Shown here: piece after piece, positions 17,403 through 26,781 of the stretch
Layout: every line of letters starts with the position of its first letter
Position numbering within the stretch: position 1 is the stretch's first letter
Source of the DNA: UM-FILTER-33-9 sp964530235
GTDB taxonomy: Bacteria; Patescibacteriota; Microgenomatia; UBA1406; GWC2-37-13
DNA: 64,000 nt
NCBI GenBank assembly: GCA_964530235.1
Contig: CAZGYB010000003.1
Span: 101,978 to 165,977, forward strand
Reading direction: 5' to 3'
The notes under the pieces: generated by a model
What the model was told of the DNA's origin: nothing
The model's input: the letters and a program-made list of their open reading frames with translations, nothing else
The model's database searches: none
Program-made: the position numbers and the translations under genes

Positions 17403-18104
17403 CTATGGTGTGATTTTTGCCGTTACAATAAGACGTTTTAGGGTTGTTCCCGGAGGCCAACAGGTCATCAGAGTTACTGTTTTTTTCGAATTGTCTTGTT
17501 TTAAATACTCTAAAGCATCAGAATCAACTTGTTTTTTCTCGGAAACGGCATAAACATATTTCTGTCCTTTATAGAATAGATAAATTTTGTCTTTTTTCTC
17601 TAGCTTTGTAAGCAGATAAAAGATTGCATTATAACGGTTTGCCTCATACCAGTTCGATGCCGAGTGAGCAAAAATAAAGGTGTTTCCATACTCGCCAGGT
17701 TTTGCTGTGTCGCGCGCATGCGCAACACCTTTGGTAAGGGCAGTTTGGTATTCTTGTTCATTGTACGCGCTAACATTTTCTACAACTTTTGAATTCGCAC
17801 CAATTTTTGGAATGACGATGCCAAAATCTTCATCAAGGGGATGAATAACACTCTGAGTATAACCTGCTATAATACTTTTTGCTCCATTATCTCTTCGTCC
17901 AAATACCAATGAATTATTTGATCCTGGACGCAGTGCATAACGGACTTCCTGGTTCAAAACAGGGTAATAAATCGCAGTCAGTATGGATAAACCTGCCCCA
18001 AAAATCAATCCCCCCACCACAACAAGTATGTGAACTTTTCGGAAGCTCGACTGAATACTACGAAGTACCATCATTCGATGGGGGTGTCTGTTTATCGGTT
18101 TCAT
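17403..18104 (-). CDS. Sortase (LPxTG transpeptidase), class D/E-like
   Basis: A 233-residue protein with one membrane segment (about 25-46) and an extracytoplasmic sortase barrel. The catalytic triad is visible: His147 in FAHSA, Cys215 in TLMTCWPPGT and Arg224 in TLKRLIV. Sortases cleave LPxTG-type signals between Thr and Gly and join the protein to the wall or another protein. Its gene follows and overlaps (by 47 bp) the giant surface protein that carries LPGTG, so that protein is the obvious substrate. The start is uncertain: ATGs at 18104, 18074 and 18071 are possible, and none has a clear ribosome binding site. Confidence 0.9.
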   Translation of the reverse strand: MKPINRHPHRMMVLRSIQSSFRKVHILVVVGGLIFGAGLSILTAIYYPVLNQEVRYALRPGSNNSLVFGRRDNGAKSIIAGYTQSVIHPLDEDFGIVIPKIGANSKVVENVSAYNEQEYQTALTKGVAHARDTAKPGEYGNTFIFAHSASNWYEANRYNAIFYLLTKLEKKDKIYLFYKGQKYVYAVSEKKQVDSDALEYLKQDNSKKTVTLMTCWPPGTTLKRLIVTAKITP

Positions 18105-19119
18105 TTTGTTTCTTTTTTGCATATCTAATAGCATATAAAACCGTAAGAAGGAGTGCAACAAAGGCAAGTGTTATTTTTTTGTGCGTTGCTACCCACTGCA
18201 ATAATACAAGCGGTGGATTCTTTTCTTTTTCAGTCTGAACGCCTAAAACGTTTTCAGCTTGATTTTCTGAACTAGCTGCTCCACTTTGCTGCGTTCCCTG
18301 TACCTCTCCAGATACTTCCCCTGCAGGAAGGGTAACATTTGTTACCGGAACTGCCCCGGCTGTTATACCGATTCCGGTTGTACCTGTTGTACCGGCACTG
18401 GTTGTTGTAATGGTAACGCTGTCTCCTATGATTCCTGAACCATTGTCTGCTGAATCAAAAGCACGCAGTACATAGTAGTATGGGAGGGAACAATTACCAA
18501 CAACATCATTAAAAGTTCCATTCTGATTTGAACCCATATAAATTGTGGTTCGCCTTGTGCCAGAGTCGGCGCTGAACGACGTATCATTCTCAGACCGATA
18601 AATCTCAACACGAGTTGTCTTCCCACCATCATCCGCGGTTTTCCATGTGATTTTGTACTCACAATCCGAAACCTCCTCTTTATTAAAGTTGGTAGGAGTA
18701 CCGGGTCCATCGGTTTTATAATCAACACTTATTGTTTCACTTGTGACACTGTCAGTAGAAGTCATTGCTGTCGCATAGAACTGATATGTTCCTTTCTCAT
18801 CTATCATTGATGAAGTAAGAGGGCAAAGCCCGCTGTTTCCTCCAGCAATTAAAGCTATATTTCCACCGATCTGACTATATCCGCTTGAAGGTTTTTTCAT
18901 ATAACACTTTACTGTAACTGTCTGCGTCTTCATGTCCATGGAGACAAACCCTATAGTAAAGTCATTTACCCGTGTTGGGCTTTTTGGTTGCTCTAAACGA
19001 ATAGTAAGATAATCAATACCGTTTGCAGACACAGAATCCAAACTTACAATAAATAATGCTATGAATAGACTCACTCCTACCATAAGATTTGTAGCATATA
19101 CTAAAGCTTTTTTCCTCAT
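18058..19119 (-). other. Embedded possible independent surface protein (C-terminal part of the giant frame)
   Basis: Starting at the in-frame ATG at 19119, this 353-residue segment looks complete by itself. It has a basic start and hydrophobic signal-like helix ending SVSANG, an Ig-like region, an FN3-like region (PGTPTNFNKEEVSD...KITWK...VEIYRSE), a Thr/Gly-rich linker, and a C-terminal membrane helix (VALLLTVLYAI) with a Lys-rich tail. TTTAGGATTT precedes the ATG, giving a weak AGGA close to the start. It may be translated alone, as part of the fusion, or both. Confidence 0.5.
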
Positions 19120-22100
19120 AAATCCTAAAACCATCAATAAAAGTCCCGACATAATCAATAGTCCTGAAACGATAGTCCAAATATTCGGTGAACCGGTTCC
19201 AGGCAGTCCGGTTGACGCACCGAGTACATCACCGCTATCAGCCGCCTCTTTTTTTTCCTCTTTTTCGATGTCAACACCGGGTGAATCAGCGTCATTTTTT
19301 GCCAAGCTTACTTTTGTTCCGACAAAGTTATCCACACCATCTAAAGTTCCCGGGTCAGTTTTGCCCGAGTTTACTGCTTCAGCTAGAATTGCATCTGAAC
19401 TTTCTATGGTACAATCTTCCTCTTCACTTGTCTGACACCCGTAAGCCCATGCTAAATCCTTATAAAGTCCTGGTTTTTGAGTATTATTAATTGAAGCAGT
19501 ATAAACAAGTTCAAATTCGTCTCCGCTGTTTGCATTACCCAACAACCAGTCTCCTGGAGAAGCATAGGTCGGTTCTGGGCAGTCAAATAATACAGAGTTT
19601 CTATAACACCTCCAGCTTCCCGGTTTATACATAAATCCAGCTGGTGGAAGGTCAGAGACCACTAAATCTTTCGCAAAATTGTCCAGTACCGTAAGTTTGA
19701 GATGATACTCAACTAGGTTTCCTGCCGAACTGTCATTTGGCCATGTTGTATTGAATTTTGATAGCGTTAACCGTGCCGGTGGAAAATAGTTTCCCACAAC
19801 GCATTCCCATTCTTCACCGTAATTGAGCGACATAAATCCGCTTGACGAGGGCTGAGCATGTGCAACCGGTATAACCGCATCTACCCACGTTAAACTACTC
19901 GAACTTGAAGATGAGCCCGACTCCTTCTTTGTACAGCTGAGCTCTGTCTGAGTCCATCCGGGCTGTAAAACTTCAGTCAGGGTATATTCCCCCGGAATAA
20001 GAGAATCAAAAACTGCTTTGCCGTTCGCTGATGTTGTCGCAATCTTTCCTGAAAGATCCATTGTCCAGCCGGATAAAAGGTCCTCTCCTAATTCCTGAGT
20101 CCCACTGTTATTTAAGTCATTGTATTTCGTGACAGTCACTGTCGGTCTCTTAGAATTTGTAAACTCGCAATATACTTCATAATCCTTTTGCATATCAAAT
20201 TCTGCAACCGTACCTGAACCGCTTATCGTCCACTGAATTTCCCCTGAGTAGTTAAAGGGAACAGTGTAACATCGATAGGATGTATCATAGGTACCTGTTG
20301 TCTCCGGTTCCGGTGTTTCAGTCAATGTATAATGTCCTGTCGGTAAGTCATTCAACCCTCCGCTATGCCCATCTCCCAAGGACCAACCTCCTGCATCATA
20401 GTTGCCTGAAATATCAAAATGAAATTGTGGACCCTCATTCCATCCGTAGTGAGGGACGATTATTTTTTCAAAGTGAATTGAACCGGTGTCGCGATCATTA
20501 CAAAGAGTAACCTCTTTCGTTGCACCTGCAGGAACGTTTACAGTAATAGGAAGCGTCGTCCCTTCGGGGTTTGTACAACTAAATGCAGATCCGTTCGTAA
20601 ACCAACCGTTAAAGTGAAAGTTCTGTTGTGTATTTTCATTTATCGAATGAGACCCTGATACAACATCTACAGCAGTAGCCATTAGTCTTTCAGTTGTTTC
20701 TGAGTCTAGAATCCATTTGAATGCTGTGTTGTTCCCGTCAACGTACTCCCCGTTATTTCGTTCACTTATTAATTTGTTTACTTTCAAAGTACCAATATCA
20801 AGTTTATTAACAAGTGTTATCTCAGGAACCTGTACCCCTACAGTAACGCTTGCGGGATAATTTGTTACCGTATCAGATCCTACTGTGGTTGACTGATAAA
20901 GCCAACCGTCTATTGGTGCCTCAAAAATATGATAGTCTCCATACTCTACATCGGTAAACGTTACACAACCGTTAGCGCCTGTACCTCTTTTATGGATTTG
21001 CCGATCAATTTTCGCTCTAAAATTACCGTTATTTACATTGTCACCATAATAATCATCCCATAAAGAAAGATTTAAATTTCCGCCACCATAACCAGTAAGA
21101 TAGTATGAATACTCATGCTGAGCATTAAAGCCACCCCATGTAATATTATTTCCTGCTACTTTTAATTCAAGACCTCCGGGAGTACCTAAATCATCCCCGT
21201 TTACCCATCCGCCAGTTCCATAAGGAATTCCAACCGGTCTGAATGAATAACCCGCATCAGCAATCATTGCTGAATTACCATACTGGTAAGTACCGGAAGC
21301 ATATACTACAAAAGCGCCTGTACCAAGTGTTGCGTCTATCCCAGTTCCGCTCGTTACCGGAATAAGTTCGTCAAATCCAGTGGGTTGACTTAAACCAACA
21401 ACCCATCCTGGAAGTGGCTGGCCATTTTGATCTTGTTTACAGATCGTTACTGATGTTTTTGAAACACATTCAAATACTTCAACAGTTAATCCTCCCTGAT
21501 CATTATCACTCATACAACTTTGGTTTTGGCAATTTGTTCCGTACCAGTTGCTGTACCAGTCACTTATCACAAACTGGGGATTTGGGGTTGTTGGAATATA
21601 GGCAAATTCGTATGTATTGTCTGGATCATAAGTATTGTCCGTATCCCACTCAATGACACCCAATCCTTTTCCCAAATCTCCAATAATTGAAGTAACCCCC
21701 CGATTGGTCCCCCAAATACCGATATCAGACCGTATAGTTGACCAATTATCACGAGTTCCATATGCAGCATCCGATACATTACCTGTCTGATTAATATTGT
21801 AACTATAAACTCCTGACGCTCTAAATAAATACTCAACTCCGCTTGTCAGTCCATATATGGTACCGTCCATATCTTTAGATCCAACAAAAAATTCACCAAC
21901 TTTTTTCGGTGTACTATTACCTGAGCAAACATTTCCACCAATATAAACCGGTACCAATTGACATGTATTAGTGCAGAAATTGGATCCATCCGTCGCAACT
22001 CCATCAGTTCCATCACATTGTTCTGAATCCTGGTTTTTAATATTATCTCCACACACTGGACAAGTAGTGCTATGATTCCCTAAATAACTGAAAGTATTTG

Positions 22101-25100
22101 TGGCATATCCTGCCCATTGATCTGCCGGATTAAAGGGGTCAGATCCGTTTGTATCCCCGCATGTTAAACCGCATTGTCTCACAAGCGTATTGTCCGCTGT
22201 GCTTGTTAAACCAAATCCCCACTCTGTTCCCGGATTTTGTCCAATTGTTCCTAAAATATCAATATTTATAGAATTGTAACGAAGGGCAATAACATCATTT
22301 CCATTGAAGTCCATAATAGAAGGACCCGGCAGCTTCACATTACATTTGCCATTTTGTGAAGGATCAATACTATTGTTACAAATAACAAACACATTATGCG
22401 ATCCGACAGAACCTGACAAATTATATGTATTCGAAACTGTTGATGAGCCGTTTGCGTACCGTACAATTGAGTAACCGTTTAAGTCAACGGTAGACCCGGA
22501 TGCATTATATATTTCAAGAGCTTTGTTAAAGCTTGATCCTTCAATATATTCAGAAAGTATCAAGTTTCCACACGTCTCAACCTGACAGGTTGAGCTGCAA
22601 CGGTCGCCGTCAACACTATTTCCATCGTCACATTGTTCAGTGCTATTAGTTACCCCATCTCCACAATAAGGCGCAGCATTAACAAAAGTACAATTTACAA
22701 TGCTGGAATTTGAGATTTCCACTCCAGAAATGGTATTTCCTTGCCAATTGCCATTTTGGACTGCTCCAGTACATGAAGCAGCTAAAACTGAATATGTAGG
22801 CTGAACCGTTTCGCTAACATTATAAGTACTTGCGGTCAGTTCAACCAAAGGTGTTTGACCGTTTGTACCCGTTGTCCGTACCTGTCCACCGACATCAAAA
22901 ACCCAACCGCTTGACGGAGTCTGGTCATTAGTAGTTTGTAAACTCCCATCTGCATCAATTAATTTGGTAACTATTACGGTTCCTCCGCAAAGAGCAGTTG
23001 TTAAGTTTGAAAGGGCTGTGCCAAGTTGTGATACATCTCCAAGTACTACATCTACAAAATTGATATTGCTGATTGTTCCGGGTGGAACAGTTATATCCTG
23101 TGGACCAGTTATTGCTTCAAGATTATCAAGATCAAGCCCTCCGCTTGTACCGCTACTGTTAACTCCGACTGCAAGAATTCTTTTGCCGCCTGTTTTAATC
23201 GTATTTGCTACAACTACTGCATCGTCAAGATCGCTTAGCGGACCACTGCTTTCTGTCGGATTACCATCAGTTATTATTACTATCAATCCGCCTACACCTA
23301 GCATTGCATCTGCAGTTTGCAGTGCGGATTCCCAATTCGTATATTCTGTTGCTCCGGTATGACCAATGCTGTTTATCGCATTGAGTACGTTAGTTTTGTT
23401 TGTACTTGGAGCTAATGAACTAACAACATTTGAATCAAAATCAATGATTCCAATTCTAGTAGGAGTTGACGGCATAAGAGAATTGACTAGAGAAGTTGCG
23501 GAATCTTTTACTGTTTGGATGTCTGCATTACTCATACTGTCAGAGCTATCCAGTATCAATACCGTATCCATTCCGCAGGATTGTGACAGTTCAGGATTAA
23601 GAACAATATTGCGAGAAATACGTACGGTATCTGAACAATTATTGTCCGATTCGTTTGATTCCGATTCAAGACCGTCCGGATCAACCTGACATCTGTTACC
23701 CGATCCGCTTCTCGGGTTGGTGAAAGATCCTAATGACCGAGGTGTTGCATATATATTTAAGCTGAATGAGCCGGATGGAGGGATGGTAACAGTTCCATCC
23801 GCGTCACAGTCCAAATCATCGCCATTATCTATATCACAGTCAAAATTACCGGCAACTCCCCCTGATTTATTGACGGTAATATTTGATGTCGGTGAATAAT
23901 CAAAATCGTCAGAATCAGGAAGATTGTCCTGAAGAATATCTTGATTATCAGTAAAAACAGCATCTGCAGCACCATCATTGGTAACTGTCAAAGTCCAAGT
24001 AAATGATTGATTTACATTTACACTTCCATAAACATTATTTGTTTTTGTAACCATTAAATTCGGACCCAATAGGGTAACCGTATCGGAGCATAAATTGTTA
24101 TCTTCTTTTGATTCAGTAATTTTCGATGTAGAATCTACCCCACAACTTCCTCCAGACCTTGGATTAACATATTTTCCCGCTGAATTTATCGTTACTACAA
24201 ATGAAACGTCAAATGATCCTTTCGGATCAATGTTGAGATACTTTGCTCCGGGTCCACTTGTTACAGTACAGGCTAAATTCTCAGATGAGCTAATTGAGCA
24301 GCTTATTCCACTATTAGTAGTAATACCTGACAGGTTATCAACTGTTGGAGCTCCATAACTTATTATGCCGTCATTACTGGGTAAATTATCCGCTAAAATA
24401 GTCTCACCTTCAGCAAAATCTGCAACAGCTTCTCCAATATTTTCCACATGAAAAATCCATTTAAACGGCAGACCTGCCAGCCCCGTTCCTTTTGTGTCAT
24501 TTGTTTTAGTTATAATGAGATCGGGTTTGAGCGGATCAACCGTAACCGATTCAAAACACGTGTTGTTATTTTCGTTTTTTTCGGCAACAACTCCGTTCGC
24601 TGAAGACGGATCGGCTTTACATCCACCGCTTGACCGTGGGTTATCCTTAGCTCCAGCAGTTGCAAATGTAGCGGTAAATGAAACATCAATGTACTGATTG
24701 GGTGGAATAACCACATTTTCACCGTTAGCAGTACAAACCACAGTTGATGATCCGTTTAAAATACAGCTAACAGTTCCTGTTACAGAAGGATCAGACTTAC
24801 TAACGGAAACAGAACCGTAGGTAACATTCGAACTCGGTAAAAGATCGGTAAAGATTTGGCTTCCTGAACTAAAAGAAGCATTAGCATCTCCTTCATTTCT
24901 TACTCTGATTAACCAGGTAAACGGAACATTGACGGTGGCATTTCCTGATGGAATGTGAGATTTTACTGCGGTTAAATCAGGACTGGGTTGTTCGGTATAA
25001 TAAACTTTTATTCTTATCCAATCAATCCTTGGATCACCGTTGCAATTGTCCCCAGGATCAATATCTCTTACGCGGGAACGAAAATTTGCGTCTGATAAAT

Positions 25101-26427
25101 CAGAAACAGACCATGTTCTTCCCCATACATCTGAGTTATTCCCTAAGGTATATGTATTTTGAGCTCCGGATAGATTAATTGTTTTCTCACTAGTCCAGTT
25201 AGTACCGCCATTCCAAGACAAATCTACTCCTAATTGACATCCGGTATTATCAGATGACCAAGCATCTGTTTTCACTTCTATACCGTCAATTGTCGAGCCT
25301 GAAGGGATGCCGAAACCATAACTATAGTATCTATGTCTCTCCTGGTTTTGCTCACTGGCATAGTTACTATCATCACTATAAGCATTGCTTGGGTTATCCC
25401 AATAATCACCTGAACCATTTTGCCCATTTGCAGTTGGAGATTTATAATTTGTCTCAGCGTCGGTAAATGAAACGAGAGCAACAACTGCCTTATTTCTATC
25501 CTTGATCTCAACTAAATAATTCGGCCTATAAATTCCGTCAAGCTGATATTCATACGTAAACGTTCCGTCAGCAGCTGCTGCGACCGTGTCCGTATGGGTA
25601 ACTGCGGGATCGTCCGACGAACTAATTACTATAGTATATATATAGTCAGGTGTAAAATTCTTTCCCGATACAACCACTTTTTCAGTCGGTGCATAATCAG
25701 CCTTATCGGTCCAAACTTCAGCTTTAAATTGTGGCGCAACATATGACCCTTCGGTTCTCACAATTTCTGCAGTAACAAGTTCATCTCCGGTTGCCGTAAC
25801 AAGGGTCGTTGATGGAGGAATTTCGGTTGCAGAGGGAATTACGGTTTCAACAGGAAGTAGCGTCGGAGAAAGTTCTTCAGTCGGAGTTGGAACACCAGTC
25901 GGCTTTTCTGTTCCTTTTAATATCCAATATTCTTGTTCTGATGTAAACGCGCTGATCTCGCCTTTATCGAACCGTTTAAAATCAATTACCTCACTCTCCT
26001 TTACTTCAAACCAAACTTCTTCAAACCAACTACTCTCTTTTAAATCAAGTTTCAAAATCCCCCGAGAAACAAGGTGTCCAACACATTTTCCATCAGAAGA
26101 ACAGGTTTTTGCATCAATCTTTTCTAATAAATCCTCCGCGGTTATGTGAACTGTTTTTTTTACATCTTCCAGCTGATCGGGATTTTCTGAATCTTCATTT
26201 TTATAAATTATTGAGTACTCTAATTTACCTGTAGTAATATTGTTTTCCTTTGTATTTAGTGCTACTTCAAAAGCCTCTTCTTTTTTATTATAAGTTATTT
26301 TACTCTGTAATGGTTCTGCAGAAAAAACACGAGGAGGAACACTGTAGAAATAAGGGGTTAAACTTTGTAAAAAAAGCGAGAATGTTGAAAAAAAAGAAAT
26401 TAGTTTATGAGCAAATTGATTACTCAT
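18058..26427 (-). CDS. Giant mosaic surface protein with VWA domain and internal LPGTG signal, fused in frame to a second surface protein
   Basis: About 2,789 residues, numbered from the ATG at 26427. In order: signal peptide (1-36), Pro/Thr linker (171-208), Ig-like domain (227-319), jelly-roll-like block (320-478), three CARDB/DUF11-like repeats (481-631, 634-786, 788-936), VWA domain with MIDAS DSSDS (951-1148), SpaA/Cna-B-like domains (1149-1250 and several between 1656 and 2180), two Cys-rich CGDG...C repeats (1253-1284, 1457-1492), lamin-tail-like domain (1286-1456), an unassigned block (1493-1653) and a DUF11-like domain (2219-2336). LPGTG at 2408-2412 is followed by a hydrophobic helix and MRKK. 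From Met2437 a second signal-like segment, Ig/FN3-like domains and a C-terminal membrane anchor follow without a stop. It is probably an adhesin or surface fibre. Confidence 0.85.
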   Translation of the reverse strand: MSNQFAHKLISFFSTFSLFLQSLTPYFYSVPPRVFSAEPLQSKITYNKKEEAFEVALNTKENNITTGKLEYSIIYKNEDSENPDQLEDVKKTVHITAEDLLEKIDAKTCSSDGKCVGHLVSRGILKLDLKESSWFEEVWFEVKESEVIDFKRFDKGEISAFTSEQEYWILKGTEKPTGVPTPTEELSPTLLPVETVIPSATEIPPSTTLVTATGDELVTAEIVRTEGSYVAPQFKAEVWTDKADYAPTEKVVVSGKNFTPDYIYTIVISSSDDPAVTHTDTVAAAADGTFTYEYQLDGIYRPNYLVEIKDRNKAVVALVSFTDAETNYKSPTANGQNGSGDYWDNPSNAYSDDSNYASEQNQERHRYYSYGFGIPSGSTIDGIEVKTDAWSSDNTGCQLGVDLSWNGGTNWTSEKTINLSGAQNTYTLGNNSDVWGRTWSVSDLSDANFRSRVRDIDPGDNCNGDPRIDWIRIKVYYTEQPSPDLTAVKSHIPSGNATVNVPFTWLIRVRNEGDANASFSSGSQIFTDLLPSSNVTYGSVSVSKSDPSVTGTVSCILNGSSTVVCTANGENVVIPPNQYIDVSFTATFATAGAKDNPRSSGGCKADPSSANGVVAEKNENNNTCFESVTVDPLKPDLIITKTNDTKGTGLAGLPFKWIFHVENIGEAVADFAEGETILADNLPSNDGIISYGAPTVDNLSGITTNSGISCSISSSENLACTVTSGPGAKYLNIDPKGSFDVSFVVTINSAGKYVNPRSGGSCGVDSTSKITESKEDNNLCSDTVTLLGPNLMVTKTNNVYGSVNVNQSFTWTLTVTNDGAADAVFTDNQDILQDNLPDSDDFDYSPTSNITVNKSGGVAGNFDCDIDNGDDLDCDADGTVTIPPSGSFSLNIYATPRSLGSFTNPRSGSGNRCQVDPDGLESESNESDNNCSDTVRISRNIVLNPELSQSCGMDTVLILDSSDSMSNADIQTVKDSATSLVNSLMPSTPTRIGIIDFDSNVVSSLAPSTNKTNVLNAINSIGHTGATEYTNWESALQTADAMLGVGGLIVIITDGNPTESSGPLSDLDDAVVVANTIKTGGKRILAVGVNSSGTSGGLDLDNLEAITGPQDITVPPGTISNINFVDVVLGDVSQLGTALSNLTTALCGGTVIVTKLIDADGSLQTTNDQTPSSGWVFDVGGQVRTTGTNGQTPLVELTASTYNVSETVQPTYSVLAASCTGAVQNGNWQGNTISGVEISNSSIVNCTFVNAAPYCGDGVTNSTEQCDDGNSVDGDRCSSTCQVETCGNLILSEYIEGSSFNKALEIYNASGSTVDLNGYSIVRYANGSSTVSNTYNLSGSVGSHNVFVICNNSIDPSQNGKCNVKLPGPSIMDFNGNDVIALRYNSINIDILGTIGQNPGTEWGFGLTSTADNTLVRQCGLTCGDTNGSDPFNPADQWAGYATNTFSYLGNHSTTCPVCGDNIKNQDSEQCDGTDGVATDGSNFCTNTCQLVPVYIGGNVCSGNSTPKKVGEFFVGSKDMDGTIYGLTSGVEYLFRASGVYSYNINQTGNVSDAAYGTRDNWSTIRSDIGIWGTNRGVTSIIGDLGKGLGVIEWDTDNTYDPDNTYEFAYIPTTPNPQFVISDWYSNWYGTNCQNQSCMSDNDQGGLTVEVFECVSKTSVTICKQDQNGQPLPGWVVGLSQPTGFDELIPVTSGTGIDATLGTGAFVVYASGTYQYGNSAMIADAGYSFRPVGIPYGTGGWVNGDDLGTPGGLELKVAGNNITWGGFNAQHEYSYYLTGYGGGNLNLSLWDDYYGDNVNNGNFRAKIDRQIHKRGTGANGCVTFTDVEYGDYHIFEAPIDGWLYQSTTVGSDTVTNYPASVTVGVQVPEITLVNKLDIGTLKVNKLISERNNGEYVDGNNTAFKWILDSETTERLMATAVDVVSGSHSINENTQQNFHFNGWFTNGSAFSCTNPEGTTLPITVNVPAGATKEVTLCNDRDTGSIHFEKIIVPHYGWNEGPQFHFDISGNYDAGGWSLGDGHSGGLNDLPTGHYTLTETPEPETTGTYDTSYRCYTVPFNYSGEIQWTISGSGTVAEFDMQKDYEVYCEFTNSKRPTVTVTKYNDLNNSGTQELGEDLLSGWTMDLSGKIATTSANGKAVFDSLIPGEYTLTEVLQPGWTQTELSCTKKESGSSSSSSSLTWVDAVIPVAHAQPSSSGFMSLNYGEEWECVVGNYFPPARLTLSKFNTTWPNDSSAGNLVEYHLKLTVLDNFAKDLVVSDLPPAGFMYKPGSWRCYRNSVLFDCPEPTYASPGDWLLGNANSGDEFELVYTASINNTQKPGLYKDLAWAYGCQTSEEEDCTIESSDAILAEAVNSGKTDPGTLDGVDNFVGTKVSLAKNDADSPGVDIEKEEKKEAADSGDVLGASTGLPGTGSPNIWTIVSGLLIMSGLLLMVLGFMRKKALVYATNLMVGVSLFIALFIVSLDSVSANGIDYLTIRLEQPKSPTRVNDFTIGFVSMDMKTQTVTVKCYMKKPSSGYSQIGGNIALIAGGNSGLCPLTSSMIDEKGTYQFYATAMTSTDSVTSETISVDYKTDGPGTPTNFNKEEVSDCEYKITWKTADDGGKTTRVEIYRSENDTSFSADSGTRRTTIYMGSNQNGTFNDVVGNCSLPYYYVLRAFDSADNGSGIIGDSVTITTTSAGTTGTTGIGITAGAVPVTNVTLPAGEVSGEVQGTQQSGAASSENQAENVLGVQTEKEKNPPLVLLQWVATHKKITLAFVALLLTVLYAIRYAKKKQNETDKQTPPSNDGTS
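19192..19206 (-). other. LPGTG sortase recognition motif inside the giant frame
   Basis: The codons at 19206-19192 encode LPGTG, preceded by an acidic Ser/Asp/Glu-rich stretch. They are followed by SPN, a hydrophobic helix of about 20 residues and RKK. This is the three-part cell-wall sorting signal. It normally ends a protein; here about 377 residues follow. Confidence 0.8.
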
Positions 26428-26622
26428 ATATATATACACGCCATCAAAAAGCGACTTGTTAAGGTCATTTACTGAGATTATATTACTATAAACTTACATA
26501 AAATGCAAGTAGTATTCATTTTTAAGACTATTAGGACAATGTTTAAACTAACATACAAATTTTATCAAAATTTACTATAAGATTAAAATGAATAAATAAC
26601 GTAGGAGGCTCCAGCGCAGTTG

Positions 26623-26696
26623 TGGCCGATGAGGGACTTGAACCCCCAACTTCTGCAATGTGAATGCAGCGCTCTAACCAATTGAGCTAATCGGCC
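26623..26696 (-). tRNA. tRNA-Val (anticodon CAC)
   Basis: Read on the minus strand, the acceptor stem is ggccgat/atcggcc (26696-26690 with 26630-26624), with discriminator A at 26623. The anticodon stem ctgca/tgcag encloses ttcacat, which gives anticodon CAC (reads GTG). D arm GCTCAATTGGTTAGAGC and T loop TTCAAGT are present. No CCA is encoded. Confidence 0.93.
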
Positions 26697-26745
26697 TGTG
26701 CAGGCGCGGTGTGAATACAATGCAAATCAATTCTATCTTTCTTGC

Positions 26746-26774
26746 TTGTTTTTTTCAACTGGGTTCATTAGAAT
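26746..26774 (+). promoter_or_regulatory. Predicted leaderless promoter of lepB
   Basis: TTGTTT (26746-26751) and TAGAAT (26769-26774) are separated by 17 bp. The -10 overlaps an in-frame ATG at 26773 and ends 7 nt before the ATG at 26782, so the promoter favours 26782 as the real start. Confidence 0.5.
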
Positions 26775-26781
26775 GAAAGCT

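Noticed and set aside
18058..26427. Other long frames opposite or inside the giant gene as genes (for example at 22964-23362 plus)
   Set aside because: They are low-complexity shadows of a strongly domain-structured frame, without signals or recognisable products.
26428..26436. Run of alternating TA bases before the giant gene as a -10 element
   Set aside because: No -35 at 16-18 bp and no unique register; simple AT repeat gives many false hexamers.
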